From Lentinula raphanica (Eukaryota; Basidiomycota; Agaricomycetes; Agaricales; Omphalotaceae), in contig JANVFP010000018.1 of assembly GCA_027919835.1 (NCBI GenBank), positions 682,001-746,000 of the forward strand: a stretch of DNA of 64,000 bases, read 5' to 3'. The stretch's first letter is position 1. The number at the start of each line of letters is the position of its first letter. The notes beneath the pieces were generated by a model. That model had not been told where the DNA came from. It ran no database searches and was given only the letters and a program-made list of their open reading frames with translations. Of this stretch, positions 50,509-62,527 are shown one piece after another. The translations under genes and the position numbers were made by a program.

Positions 50509-51010
50509 ACAGATAAAAGTCGGACTCGAAGTGTATGCAGCTTGGAAGGAGCTGAAAGCTCGATATATATGGGCGCTTATTCTATCGCGGATCAGGGGAG
50601 TATGTAATGTCTGATGACGCAATGTGCCGGAAATCTCCCGCACCCGAGAAATTTCGGAAGTGACACTGAGGAATTCTGAAGTTGGACCAGAGTTGGACTT
50701 GGAAGTCAGAGCAGGAAGACAGATATGTAGAAGAAAAAGTAGCTTATAGATTATAGTGAGTACAGTATATGCAACAGAAGTTGTGTGTCATTGAGTGCAA
50801 AAAAAACAAAGAGTGGTTGAATGAATGACCTCTACAGCTTTTCGTATGATGATAGACGATGTAGTAAGTAAATGAAACTGGCACGGAGCGGCAGCGCAGC
50901 TTGAAAGAGCGTCCTTTGTTTTATCGGGAAATAAGATACATAATTCGAAGAACGTAAAACAACCCCACGATAGTAAGCACCCGTTATGACCCTCAAACCT
51001 ATGTCCAAAC
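50509..51010. other. Spacer, YSC84 promoter side
   Basis: 502 bp holding the YSC84 promoter and the 3' flank of the membrane protein gene. No gene or RNA was recognised. Confidence 0.4.
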
Positions 51011-52880
51011 CTATGTAGGTGGCTGCATCCGTAAATCCTGAGGCAGCGATTTTCTGGGTGTTAATTGTGGATTTCGGGGAGATTGAAGGAAAGGTGGCAA
51101 TTGGCCATCGCTCGTCGCGCGCGAGCTTTCAGCTACAGGGTCTGTACTTGGTTGGGTATCGCTATTGCTGAACGCCGTTTCACTTCGGGAATCACTCCGA
51201 CTGTGTCCATGACTAGGTCTGGAGGCTGCGGCGGTGTTGACTCCATCAATATACCTCGGTGGCAGTTCTACGACCTCGGTCCCGTCTTCGTGGTATACTG
51301 TGACAGGCGCTCGTCCGCCATCGTGATGCACGACATAGACGGATCTGGACTGAGCAGATGTAGGATCGTGCGTGGTTTGTTGTCCGTCGCTACCAGGTGA
51401 AAGCGGTCCAAGCTGACGCTCAGGCATGACAAAAGGCTCGATCTGGTATTCTGTACCGCCCACGCTACGATGAGAATTCGAGTTGATCAGTCGGCCACCC
51501 AGCACACTGGGAGAACCCGCAGGAGAAGAGGTATCAAGACCCGCATATGACGCTTTTCTCGATTGGTGTCTCCGGAAGAGACAGAAAGCACCTAAAGCGC
51601 CGACAAGCAGCCCTACTACCAGTGCACCGATTGATGCACCTGCAACTGTACCAGCTGAAATTGAACCACCAGGACTGTTATCCTAAGGTCAGTATCAATG
51701 ATACAAACACTAGAGATCATCTCACCCTGCTAAACATGAGCTGCTGCCTTCTCCGGAGTGTAACGGTCCATAAGACCAATAGTTACCGGCGGAGTCCGCT
51801 ACGGATATGAAGAATGGGGAGGCCCATGTCAAGTCCACCGTCCATGACATTGCAGACGCGGTATCAGAGGTAATGTTGAGAGGGGGGTGAAGAGTAGGAG
51901 CGACCTGTAGAGACAATTAAGATGAGAATGAGAATATCTCCATGGGCAAAGTAAACTTGCGGTGAAGGTGTAAGGTCCTGAGAACGAGTTCATAAGTCTA
52001 CAACCCAAGTATATAGAAGGATAGCAAATGGGACATACCGGAACCGTTTTTGGGAGTTACCGTGATATCTGTACATTGATCGATCCAGCCATATTGGCTC
52101 AAAGGCCCACCAGTAACTTCAGCATCCACATCCAAAGGGCCAAGAGGGAATGAAAGAGTAGAATTGGAACAACTCAGTGACGAGTTGGATGTGTTGGCAA
52201 TTACTGTATATATTGCTTGACATCCGCCAGTGTTACCTTGACTGTCAAACTGGACAAGGAACATTGATTAGCTATACGAGCTGATGAACAAACACTATGA
52301 TTGATTGCGTACCATGCATATTTGGTATAGAGTACCAGGACCGAAAGGAACCGCGAAATCCTGATATACAGATTGAGCCACGAACCTACTGTATCGACAA
52401 ATCGACACCAGGAAAGACGCACGAAATTCAGATTACTTCCTGCTGCGACGACGAAAGGATAGACGTATGCAGATGTATAGATTTGCAGATAATATGGAGC
52501 AACTGGATTAGGCCTATGCAGCGAGTTTATGTCATGCAAACCAGGCAGTGTTCAAAGCGCCGCACCCAGTATTTGTTCCTCGTGACCACTGAATATTGAG
52601 TGTCTCGCATTGTGCTGGGAATAGAAGCACCTCTGGTTATCACTGATCGACGAGCAATGGTCAATTCTGGCTTACTAGTGACGGGTACTGGGACTGCTAG
52701 ATTGCCATCCCAGGAGAAGCTGAAAGACTGACTTCACTTGAATATCTTTGCAATTCGAAATCACCGCCAAGAACTCACCTGTTGCATGAACTCATCGGCC
52801 TGTACCGATGCCACACATCTCCAGCAGATAACCACAAAGACCAAGACCCTATGGATGAGGGCGAAGGGGGTGGGGGCCAT
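51011..52880 (-). CDS. Single-pass type I membrane protein of unknown function
   Basis: Start ATG at 52878-52880 with a signal peptide (MAPTPFALIHRVLVFVVICW, then RCVASVQA). The extracellular part has many N-glycosylation sites (NTSNSSLSCSNSTLSF) and Cys residues. One transmembrane helix (about 51570-51660, SAGTVAGASIGALVVGLLVG) is followed by a basic stop-transfer RRHQSRK. The cytosolic tail is Ser/Pro-rich with SVYVVHHDGGRAPVTVYHED and VVELPPRYID, and ends RMQPPT. This layout is common among Agaricomycete membrane proteins of unknown role. A wall-sensing or adhesion role would be guesswork. Confidence 0.75.
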
Positions 52881-53438
52881 GAAATGTAAAGAGGGGAAAG
52901 AAAAGACGGGTTATCTCGACAACGCCGCCCAGAAATTCAATTTCTAGAATCTATAACCACTCCAACACGTGTCGCGCGTCTGTGGCGGTGTGGAAAACCT
53001 TGATGCTTTGTCCCACCAAGTGTCCGAGACGAACCGCTGAAGGAAAGGAAGCTGGAGTGATAGTAAGATAGAACGAAGGTAGGGAGCAGGAAGAGCGGCT
53101 ACGGGTTGTATGTATGTAGTACTACTGTAGACCGATTTACACGGGAAGCACATATGCTCAGATCTTTTCCGTACAAATATCTATAGGTCGGGAATCCAAA
53201 ATCGATGAATTGATGACTGCGATACGTAGAAGTTTTAAATAGAACGACGAGACGGACACTTAGCACCTTGAACGTCTAGATCAACATTCGTCGTCTGGTC
53301 AGCCACTGCTACTAGCTAGATAGCATTAACCCAAGTCCAGTCAGATTTGAGGGTGTGGATAACACAGAAGACGATATGTGTAAGTCGTCTTGAATCCGAT
53401 AGGAAGGGAAATTCAGGCGACCGTCAACAACCAGAGCG
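52881..53438. other. Spacer, no gene recognised
   Basis: 558 bp between the membrane protein start and the LAS1 stop. It presumably holds the promoter of the former and the terminator of the latter. Confidence 0.4.
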
Positions 53439-55129
53439 TTACTGTGACACAGGGACACATGAAACGCCAATAGGACAAGGCTTCCAACATGAACTGTCGA
53501 GTAATTTCCAGCCCGCTGAAGACAGTGGTCCGATCTCTTCGATAACATGCATCTCCTGGTCGTCCTCAGTCGGAAGCGAAATTAGAGCGTCAAGTCGGTC
53601 TTTCATCACAGAAATGTCTTCCGGATTCCACACCTATGGGGAAAGCAAGAGGATTGTATACATGACCCACTGAGTAGCCGGATTAGGAAAGGGACGCACC
53701 AAGGAGGATATTAGTTTGGGCGAACGCAAAGCTGTGCATGCAGATTTCACGGTAGGGTAACCCGCACAAAGAGCAGAGAGTAAGTTATCGAGGCTGTGAG
53801 ACGGGATAAGTACATGTGACAGAAGTGCTTTAGGCAAGTTCACATACTTCGCTTCTGTATGCGTCGGAGGCTGGGACCCGGGAGCTAGCACAGTTAAGAT
53901 GGAGGATACCACGTCAATCCGAATGTCTTCTTCTAAACCTTCATCAATTCCCATTTTGTCCACCAACCAGAAGATCCATCGTGCTAAAGTCGCGTCATAG
54001 GATGGATCTGAGGATGTACTGCTTTCAGACACGTTTGTAGACATCGCTTTCAGACGGAAGATTGCGCGACTCAGTAGGACAGATGAGAATTCGGGATGAA
54101 GGGCCTGTACATTCGTAAGAAGTGGTGACCAGATCTTGAGCGAGGCGTCTGGTGGAGTGAATGAATTCTCTGAAAGCACTCGCTTTCTACGTTATTGTCA
54201 GCAAGGACGAGTCAGTTACGAAGAACAAACTGCTCACTTTTTCGATAACGGTATGAGCCCTCCTTTGTCTATCAGAGCATCAGAGAACATTTCCAGAGCC
54301 CATTTTTCTCTTGCGCTACGCCTAGACTCTTGCCCATCTGCTTGCTCCCATCCCATTTCCCCGTTCACTACATTGGCCGCGACTGTGGCTTCTGCAATCC
54401 ACTTTTCGACATCTTTGAATACATTTGCTGTTGCTTGCTTGTAATGCTTGCTTAAGGAAGTATCTCGTGTGACAAGTTTGAAGATGTTTTTATATTCCTT
54501 CAGGATTGGTTCGAGAGGTCGAAGTGGAGTAACTTCTGCTTGCGGAGCAGAAGAGGGATCTAATGTCGGGAGCCAGTAGTTGTGGAGAAGCCATGTCATA
54601 GACTTGAGCACAATGGAACTGAGAATGAAGTCAGAATCAATCCGAAAAAATACACACCTGTTGGGCAGCCCTGCGCAGAACCTCGAGACTCGGAAGATCC
54701 TCGTGTGTTGCGGCATGCCTCAGCTCAACCAGCCACGCAGGTAGTCCCAGCTGAGCGGCGATTGCAGCAATAGAACGTGCGTAGACACCAAATTGGAGAG
54801 GATCAACTAAACCATTGACCATTCGAATGATAGCGGCACTGTAGCTCTGTCGCAGAACTAGGCCCGAGGTATTTGAGCAGTCATCCTGTACGATTACGGC
54901 CAAGATACTGAGGGTTGAGTCCACGGCATGAGGCAGAGAAGTGATAGCTTTCCAGGCTGTGAGCTGACAAAAAATGAATGATCCATCGACGAAACGAAGC
55001 AAAAGAGAAGCCTACTCTGTTTATTGCAAAGGTCTTGGAGTCCAGACTACTTTCATCAGCATATATGGCTGCACAGACTTCATCTAGCTCTGCAATTGAG
55101 GCCCAAGGAACGCGACGAGGTAGTTTCAT
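53439..55129 (-). CDS. LAS1: LAS1 pre-rRNA endonuclease (HEPN)
   Basis: Las1 cuts the C2 site of ITS2 together with the kinase Grc3. Start MKLPRRVPWASIAELDEVCA (ATG at 55127-55129), then LTAWKAITSLPHAVDSTLSI, SAAIIRMVNGLVDPLQFGVY and ARSIAAIAAQLGLPAWLVEL. The catalytic HEPN motif RHAATH (an RX4H) lies in LRHAATHEDLPSL, next to SMTWLLHNYWLP. The weakly conserved C-terminal half ends with the family signature GWKLLDSSCWKPCPIGV. Both catalytic residues are present. A few short introns, e.g. between SLEVLRRAAQQ and SMTWLL. Confidence 0.95.
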
Positions 55130-55272
55130 TGAAAGAAGATGAAAAGATAAGATAAGATCATTTGATGAATGTTTTGATCTCCATTAGGAAAAGTTGAACT
55201 TCCACGGCCCCACGAGTCGCGTTCAAGCACATCTCTCGCTTTCCCTCAATCTACTACGCGACACCTAACGCG

Positions 55273-56300
55273 ATGCCTCACTCTCTGGACACCCGGGGCG
55301 ACATTGCTGCTGCGCAACTCGCTTTCTATGTCCCAATCGCTCTCACAACCTTCTTCTTCACCGTCCGCCATGCATTCGAGAAAGATGCAGGTCAGACTCG
55401 CATCTTCGATGTCGATCCGCTTATTGAATATTAATCTTCTGAGTTCAGGCTTCTTCTTTCTATTCTTCTTTTCGATTGGTATGTGATAGTGTTTTTGCAG
55501 TCGGTCTGAACTCAAATATTCGCTACAGTCCGTATAACTGGCGGAGCACTCATCATCGCTGCCGAACTTGTCCAACCATCAGTGCTTGACCTATTTCTTG
55601 CCGCATACATACTGTTTCCTGCTGGATTAGCTATTCTTATGCTTGCTTTTCTAGGTTTTCTTGGCTTAGCGTCAGTATCATCTCAACTGATGCGGTATTT
55701 GTTTGCTGAATGCCCGTTTATATAGTGGGCAACATACTGTTTCCGAATACAGAAGAACGACCTACATTTTACGTCTCATAGCATTTGTTGCTGTAGCCGC
55801 TCTTGCTCTTAGTATTGCCGGTGGTCTACTCGGCACTCATGTCAATCCCGATGCTCACACAGGCCTCATTCTGAGGCGTGTTGCTGCAGGCATATACGGT
55901 GGCACGTATCTTCTTCTGGTTGTCGCGACGTTCATGAGCTGGTCGTATTCGTATTTGATGAGAAGTTTCCGAAGGAATGTGAGTTGTCGTCATCATTGTC
56001 AGCGCGTTCACTCCTGAATGAAGTATTTCATAGCTCCTCCTAGGCCTCACGGTGGCGTTACTCCCTCTTGGCGTCAGAGCTGCCTATGCAATCCTTGACG
56101 CTTGGTCCTCGTCCGATATCTTTGGTTCAGAACCTTCATCCAACCCCACCCTCGCGAAAACAAATCCAATTAGTGGAAACTTCGTTTTCTATCTTGTCCT
56201 AGGACTCATTATGGAATACGCTGTGGCTGTTATTTGCCTGGCCTTCAGCACTATTGGGCTACAACGTCGTCGACATCGACACCGACACCACCGTCATTGA
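55273..56300 (+). CDS. Polytopic membrane protein, DUF7702-like
   Basis: Start MPHSLDTRGDIAAAQLAFYV (ATG at 55273-55275). Several hydrophobic helices follow: ALTTFFFTVRHAF, GGALIIAAELV, AYILFPAGLAILMLAFLGF, LRLIAFVAVAALALSIAGGL, GGTYLLLVVATFMSWSYSYL and FVFYLVLGLIMEYAVAVICL. That gives about seven segments, as in the fungal DUF7702 family. The C terminus is an Arg/His run (RRRHRHRHHRH). Short introns lie at about 55484, 55670 and 55979. The function of the family is unknown. Confidence 0.82.
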
Positions 56301-57093
56301 ACAAGCGATGATTCTCATTTCCTTGCACGACCCCTCGACCCCGGATTTCTTCACGAATGAATTTATGGACAACTATATATGACACTTCATGATTGTAGCG
56401 CGCGGGCGAGCTGGACACTCGCCCTCTTGACGACAGAGAACCATTTGGTGTTCAAAGACGTTCGCCAACTGATCCCTACAGTATGGACCAACTTCGTTTG
56501 TATCCGTAGTTTTAAAATTTGCCAATGATTTCAATTGTTGATGTTTTCGATGTTCTGCCATCCTCAATCATCGGTGTCTGGACGGTGTATGATTTATCAA
56601 TGACAAGGAGTTTGAAATTTGGTACAATTGGACAGAACTGTACTATGAATTGTCTGGACTGCATAGTCAAGCATCTTCCATACCGTCCACAAGAGTCGGT
56701 CGTATAACATAGAAGACGCTCCGGCTTAATTGAGTCCCATGGGTTTCTTCTTCCTTCGACCGCTCTACCCTAATCCAACGAAGTCGAGAAGAGTTGCTGC
56801 AAGATTGACCAACAGCTCGGTGAGGGTAAGGTTGAAGGAGACGCATGTTGGAAAAAAAAACTTTATATCATGCCGGGAGATGCCGATCCCGTGAGAACTT
56901 AACAAAAATATCTCTCAGCCTCCTCTCCTCCATCTTCGATTTATACAAAGCTCCGAGCTGCGTTCTCACTGATTTTAACTGCAAATAGTATACCCAGTCC
57001 CACAGAAACTAATAAAATTTACGGTGGGATGATGTATGTAGAGACTTGTATAAATAATAGATCACGCTACAAACGAAAGGCCCACAAGCAGCG
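56301..57093. other. Intergenic region, promoter of the dienelactone hydrolase gene
   Basis: 793 bp. TATAAATA at 57049-57056 lies about 40 bp before the ATG at 57094 and is the likely TATA element. No convincing ORF or RNA gene was seen. Confidence 0.5.
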
Positions 57094-58310
57094 ATGATAC
57101 CCAGAATCCGCTCTATTTTTCGCCATATCACTCCTTCACGTCGCAAAATGACTACGCACAACACCAACGCTGCTTGCTGTACTATTCCACCAGTGCTTTC
57201 TGACTACACTCCTAAAGGTACTTTCAAGAGCGTCGGTAGCTTCAGCAAGGTCTACGTTACTGGTCCAGAAACAAGCACCAATGCCATCGTCTGTGTCTAC
57301 GATATCTTCGGGTAAGCAACGCTCAACAACTTCCAAAGTGTCTCTCAAAGGATCTAACCACGTTTCCACAGCTATTATCCTCAGGTATGCCCGTGATATG
57401 TGTGCGATAACGAAATGTCCTTCATCCGATTTGTAGACCCAACAAGGCGCAGATATCGTGGCTTCTACGTTGAAAACTACAGTCTACATGCCCGATTTCT
57501 TCGAGCCTGATGGTCCTTTCCCTCACGATCCCTTCCCACCGACTACCGACGAGGGCAAACAAGCTTTGCAGAACTTCTTCGGGACCACTGCCAACCCACC
57601 GAAGAATGTCGAAAAGTTGATCGAGTTTGGAAAGCATCTGAAAACTAACGGGGCTGTGAAAGTTGGTGCTTATGGATTTTGCTGGGGTGAGCCAGATCCT
57701 TCTATTTCTATCAATAGCACCTTGACTGAATCGCGGTTTTTGAAAGGCGGAAAGGTCACGGTTTGTGCAGGAGGAGAGAATACCCCATTTTCTGCTGTTT
57801 CCATTATTCACCCTGCGTGAGTTGCTTGTCGATCTTGTCTCAATACTACTAACATATACATGGCACGAAATCAGGATGCTGTCAGCTGAAGATTCAGAGA
57901 AACTGACTGTACCTTTGGCCATTTACCCATCTAAAGATGAACCAAAGGAAGAAGTAGGTCTACTAGAAACCTAATACAACTGAGCGCCCACTAAAGATGA
58001 CCATCAGTTTGACAAGATTGTCGGTATTTTGTCCAAGAAATCTTTCGCTGATTCTTGTGACAACAAGTACTACTCTACGATGTGGGTTTCCATCTGATCA
58101 TCAGAGCATTTTATTGACGCGAGAATCTATCTGCTCTCAGGCATCATGGTTGGGCTGCTGCGCGTGGTGACCTCAAGAACGAAGAGACCAAGAAGGAGTA
58201 AGTCAAATCAGCTCCCCTATCTCGAATTATACCTGATACTTCATGTGCTCCGAAGGTTCGAGGACGTCTACACCAAACTTGTCAACTTCTTCAAGAAGAC
58301 TTTGGCTTAG
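57094..58310 (+). CDS. Dienelactone hydrolase family protein
   Basis: An alpha/beta hydrolase of the carboxymethylenebutenolidase type. Residues 1-19 (MIPRIRSIFRHITPSRRKM) are basic and could be a mitochondrial presequence; MTTHNTNAACC, beginning at the second Met, is an alternative start. TNAIVCVYDIFGYYPQ, TTVYMPDFFEPDGPF, and the nucleophile elbow GFCWG|GKVTVC with the catalytic Cys follow. IYPSKDEPKEE holds the likely Asp and HHGWAAARGD the His. The gene ends FEDVYTKLVNFFKKTL. About seven introns; all three triad residues are present. Its substrate is unknown. It neighbours the siderophore genes but no direct role there is implied. Confidence 0.92.
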
Positions 58311-58466
58311 GAGGACGTCGCTCATGTCAAATGTTCATCCTCATATGTGCTGCTGCTCGGTCAAATGAATCAACTCAGAAACAATTTGTATATATCTTGT
58401 AATGCTCTTCCATACTGAACATTCTCAGTCTATGAAATATGATGATAGTGATACCATTTCACCCGC

Positions 58467-60365
58467 TCAATCTTCAGTGAAGAGATCATCCACAATCTCA
58501 CCCGCTCTGCAGCTAATCACGCTCAACAACGTGTCGCTGAGCCCATGTGTAGTCTCCTCCAAACCCTGAATGTATATCCTAGCCTTCAGCGCCTTTTCTG
58601 ACTTGGTTTCGGTAGAATCTGTCGGAAGCAGACGATATCTCCTGGTGATATAGAGATTGACGGGTTTCTGTTGTTGGACTATATCTTCTGCGCTAGCAGA
58701 TGAGATCGGAGTAGTGACGGCTGAGGAACCTCGGGTTGGTGTGTTGGGGAACGAATCACCTCGCTCGTCAACCACATACATCGCCCGCTGAATGGATGGA
58801 ACCAATCTGATAGAACCATCATTGTCAAGTCCAAATCGTTGGCTAAGGCGCTCGGAAGAACGCAACATATCAATCCATGAATACCGCTGGTATCCTGTTG
58901 CGCATATAATTGCATCGTAGGTTTGGTCTTCAAGGTCCTTCTCTGATTGCGAATTCTTCAGAGACAAAGTGAAAGCTCTGGACTCCTCATCATACCTTGA
59001 AGGCATGATGCGAGTATGAGACTGAATGTTGATTTGAGGTGCAGAGGGCTTTTGTGATGCAGGACATCGAGCGGCGATAGCGTCGTCTATCTTTTGATCA
59101 TATAGTATTTCGTGAAGCTATCGCAACTTAGTTAGGGTAGCACGGTTTACAATAAATTTGGTGCTTACCGCAGCAATAGTACGGGAATTGACAACCGAAT
59201 AGTTGGTGTCCTTGTACTCCGCCATTAGGCGTTCACGACCTTGCTCGCATGTATTAAACCAACGGTGAGTAGCTAAGGAATAAATCAGATTGGATAACTA
59301 GTCTCGATAGTATGAAACTTACACTCAGGCGCAAAAATTCCATTAGAGAACTGGGAATCATCGCTCGGCTTCAGTGAACCTTTGCGAATAAGCATATCGA
59401 TTTGATGACCAACAGCCGAGTCTTCTCCAGAAGGAACATTGCTAAGAAGTTCACGCAAGTTTATTGTTACTTCTGCGCTTGACTGGCCGCCCCCAATGAC
59501 AGCAATTTTGAGAGGCCTCGGCTTGTCCGAGGTTACACTATTCAGGAGTTTGACTACGCGGTCCTTGTATTCTGAGCTATGCAGAAAGGTTGAACGGTCC
59601 GTAATGGATGGGTCCTTCAAGAGTGGTTTCAACACGTCAGGGATATTTGCACTACCTCCCGGTGAGAGCACGAGGTTACCTACCTCAGGAGGGATGATCA
59701 GCAATGTACATAGAATGCAGGAAGGAGACAACCTACTCACGAGTTACAAATTGATTCAATTGTCCGCTAGAGGTACATCTAGTTGTGACTGTGATCAGAC
59801 CTTCGTCCGATTCATCCAGAGTCACAACCTCCTGTCCATAGGTCACGTTCACGCCGTGTTCCTCTACATAGCGAGCAGCCCATTTGAGATAATCGGCAAA
59901 CTCCTTTCTGGAAGGAGTGAATGAACCTCGATCGATGAATGCAGAAAGGCGATTATGGCTATGTAGATAGTTGACAAAGGTAAGGGGAGACTGTGGTGAG
60001 CGAAGCATTGCAAGATCTTTCAGGAAGCTTGAATGCTCTCAGCGACTCAAGTCTTGCCAGAAACCGAAGTCCCTGTAATGATACAACACACCTTATTTGC
60101 ATTTGTGCACCTGGTAAGAGCATTCCTGGATGCCATTGGAATGAAGATTGCTTCTCAAAAAACAGCGTTTTTCGAAAAGACTGTTCTGATTCCTACCGAC
60201 AGATCAACAGTAAGTCAAGATTGTGCTGAAGATTGACAACCAACAATGCATTGCGTTGAAGGCGCTTACATCGGATAATGTTGCCAGTTTCTCGATGAGA
60301 GCCCCGGATAATGCAAGGTTCGACGGGCCAAAGCCTACACCAATTAAGTCATAGACGAAGGTCAT
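58467..60365 (-). CDS. sidA: L-ornithine N5-monooxygenase (SidA/PvdA family)
   Basis: Hydroxylates L-ornithine at N5 with FAD and NADPH, the first committed step of hydroxamate siderophores. Start MTFVYDLIGVGFGPSNLALS (ATG at 60363-60365), with FAD motif GVGFGPSN. Then LFFEKQSSFQWHPGMLLPGA, an intron, and MQIS|FLKDLAMLRSPQSPLTFV. YLHSHNRLSAFIDRGSFTPS and the NADPH motif VIGGGQSSAEV follow, then LRELLSN, NGIFAPE and the C-terminal ATGYQR motif. It ends GEIVDDLFTED (stop 58467-58469). All family motifs are present. Divergent from the acyltransferase at 60826, as in basidiomycete ferrichrome-type clusters (omo1/ato1 in Omphalotus). Confidence 0.95.
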
Positions 60366-60825
60366 AGATGGCAGCTACAGGAAACAGTCACTGTAGTCTG
60401 TGCCAGGAGGCATAGGAAACCAAATTGCGTGTACTTCGAGTGTTGTCTTTATATTAGGGCACGAACAGTGCGAATAGTAAATTGGTACCAGCCGCAAAGA
60501 GAGCTGTATTGGTGCTAAGATGGACCGTTTGGCGTGCCGCGACATCCTGTAGTCTTGAGTCAACTAAAACAAAGATGGAAGAATCAAGATCTAGATGAGG
60601 TGGTTCAGAAAATGAATGGGGGGCCGGCGCTTAATTTTGATTTCTTCTCAAATTCATGCTGTCACTCTGAACTCAAGAGTCAAGTAACACTTATCTCGGA
60701 ATCTCCTATGCACACTATAATCGGCTTCTTTTCTTCATCGAATGGGATGGCGTCGTTGACTAGCACTGCTTTCCTGTCTTGATTGCTGAAAAGCCTGGAG
60801 TACACGAAAACATATCCTCAGAATC
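60366..60825. other. Bidirectional promoter of the siderophore pair
   Basis: 460 bp between the ornithine hydroxylase and the acyltransferase. TTATCTC at 60691-60697 is a single GATA core on the minus strand, a weak match to iron-GATA sites. Coordinated control is likely on layout alone. Confidence 0.5.
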
Positions 60826-62199
60826 ATGGCTGCCACCAAAGTCTCCGGCTATGTGCGTCAGGAATACGTTGCCCCTTCTGATCACACTTTCTCCCTCCCT
60901 GACAGTACCACCTTTGTTCGGTCCACAGAAGCAGAAGGAGTCATACAAGTTTATCTAAGAGACCTCGCTATAGCTCTTGTCTCTTTCGAGCGACATTCCG
61001 AACGCTCCTTGCGTACTAGTCCTCATGGAATAGTGGACGATAATCGCGCAGTGTCGAGTCCTGCTTCTGTATACAAGGTCGTTGACCCTTCTCAGCTAAG
61101 CCTGGGTGACTTTTGGGCTACCCTGTATGCCTTTTGGATCCGTCATTCGGAAGAGGATGTGGTTCCCTTGATACTGGATTCCATCTCACTCGCGAATGCT
61201 GATGAAATCTTGGCGTTTCTCACTTCTACTGGGCTTGCATTTTATCCTCCAGATGCGAGAACTCGCTTCGAACTACTGCTCGTTCGAGCTTCGTTCTGGC
61301 AAGGTGCCGGAGCTCCTATGGAGAATAATTGGTTGCAGTCGATGGTCCCACATCCTTCGGTCTCTGGAACGCCGTTCCCCCTAGTTCAGTCGTTCACGCG
61401 TGCAGAACATGTTTTAACTACTCATCCTCTCCGGCCCCCTAAACCTTCTCCTGGCTCTATCATATATTCTCGTTTCATTTTACAGTCAATGAACAGCTCA
61501 GGTTTATCCACATCGACGCTAGCAATCCGGCTCATTTCGAAGCTTATGCCCGCTGGCAGAATTCTGACCGCGTTAACGTTGGCTGGAACGAACGCGGACC
61601 CGACGAGAAGCATAGAAAGTACCTAGCCAATACTTTGGTCGATCCCCACACTCTCGGATTTGTCATTGAGTGGAATGGCGAGCTTGCTGGTTACGGTGAA
61701 CTATGCTGGGTGAAAGAAGATCGCATGGGTACCTATGTAGGTGGCCTCGGTGACTATGACCAAGGTGGGACTCTGTTCTTCTGCTACTTCAACAGTGAAA
61801 TTGACACAAGACCAAAATCCATATACCAGGAACTCATTTATTGATCGGGGAGGAAAAATTCCGAGGTCGAGAGCGGTGTAAGTCGTATCATGACCTGAAT
61901 GTCATCCTCTTGCTAAATCCTGCTCTAGTCACAGCTGTAGTGACCTCCCTCAGACACGTTTGCTTTTTGCGGGATCCGCGAACAGAAGTTGTTGTAGCAG
62001 AACCGCGAGCTGACCTTCCAATAGTGCAGCTACTGCTTGCATACCTTCCTGAAGAGTTGAACAGGGTAAGCCTTTTCAGCCTTCCAGGAAGACATTACAG
62101 ATATTCTAAATTTCACAGGAATTCGAGTTACCTCATAAAAGAGCTGCCTATGTTGTCATGAGGAGAGAACGCTTCTTCCAAGCCGCTATGTTGAATTAA
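60826..62199 (+). CDS. N5-hydroxyornithine acyltransferase (SidF/IucB-like), one-base slip in a T run
   Basis: Adds an acyl group to N5-hydroxyornithine. The N-terminal half (MAATKVSGYVRQEYVAP, DPSQLSLGDFWATLYAFWIR) leads to IIYSRFI. Then VNEQLRFIHIDASNPAHFEA, YARWQNSDRVNVGWNERGPD, HRKYLANTLVDPHTLGFVIE, YGELCWVKEDRMGTYVGGL, IGEEKFRGRER, CFLRDPRTEVVVAEPRAD and ELPHKRAAYVVMRRERFFQA follow the GNAT core of SidF-type enzymes. At CGTTTCATTTTACAGTC (61471-61487) the two parts are one base out of frame; one more T would join RFI to FTVNEQ. No splice alternative keeps the conserved YSRF. Later introns at about 61765, 61876 and 62067 are in phase. Either a sequence error or a true inactivation. Confidence 0.88.
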
Positions 62200-62527
62200 C
62201 ATAGCGCCGAATCAAACGAACGCTGTCTCCACTCTCGAAGTGTTCCGCGGTCTATGTTAATGTTGATAAACATACAGCTTGCATGAAATCATTGCAGTGC
62301 GCTAATCAACTGATTTTAGTTCGAACTATTGGGTGTTTTAGCTGCCGCAGTGTACACTAATATCGTACTAGCAAAGCACTGCTATGAGTCGACTTTCATC
62401 AAGTTGTCTGTTCAGAATCTCAGAACCAACGACCTTCCGCTAGGATCGGTAAAAATTCGTATATTTGATTTGGTTCTCTAGTTTACTAACAGCTATTTCT
62501 GGGAAGATGGTCACTGAGACGTCGCCT
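62200..62527. other. Convergent 3' flanks
   Basis: 328 bp between the acyltransferase stop and the Hva1-like stop. ACATAGCGCC and TAACATAG/CTATGTTAAT words near 62184-62262 form a partial inverted repeat. Nothing else was recognised. Confidence 0.35.

Noticed and set aside
52297..52599. Plus-strand ORF opposite the membrane protein gene
   Set aside because: Antisense shadow of exons with introns on the minus strand; no family signal.
60691..60697. Iron-GATA site in the siderophore promoter
   Set aside because: Only the GATAA core matches; the ATCW part does not, so it is noted as weak and not listed as a site.
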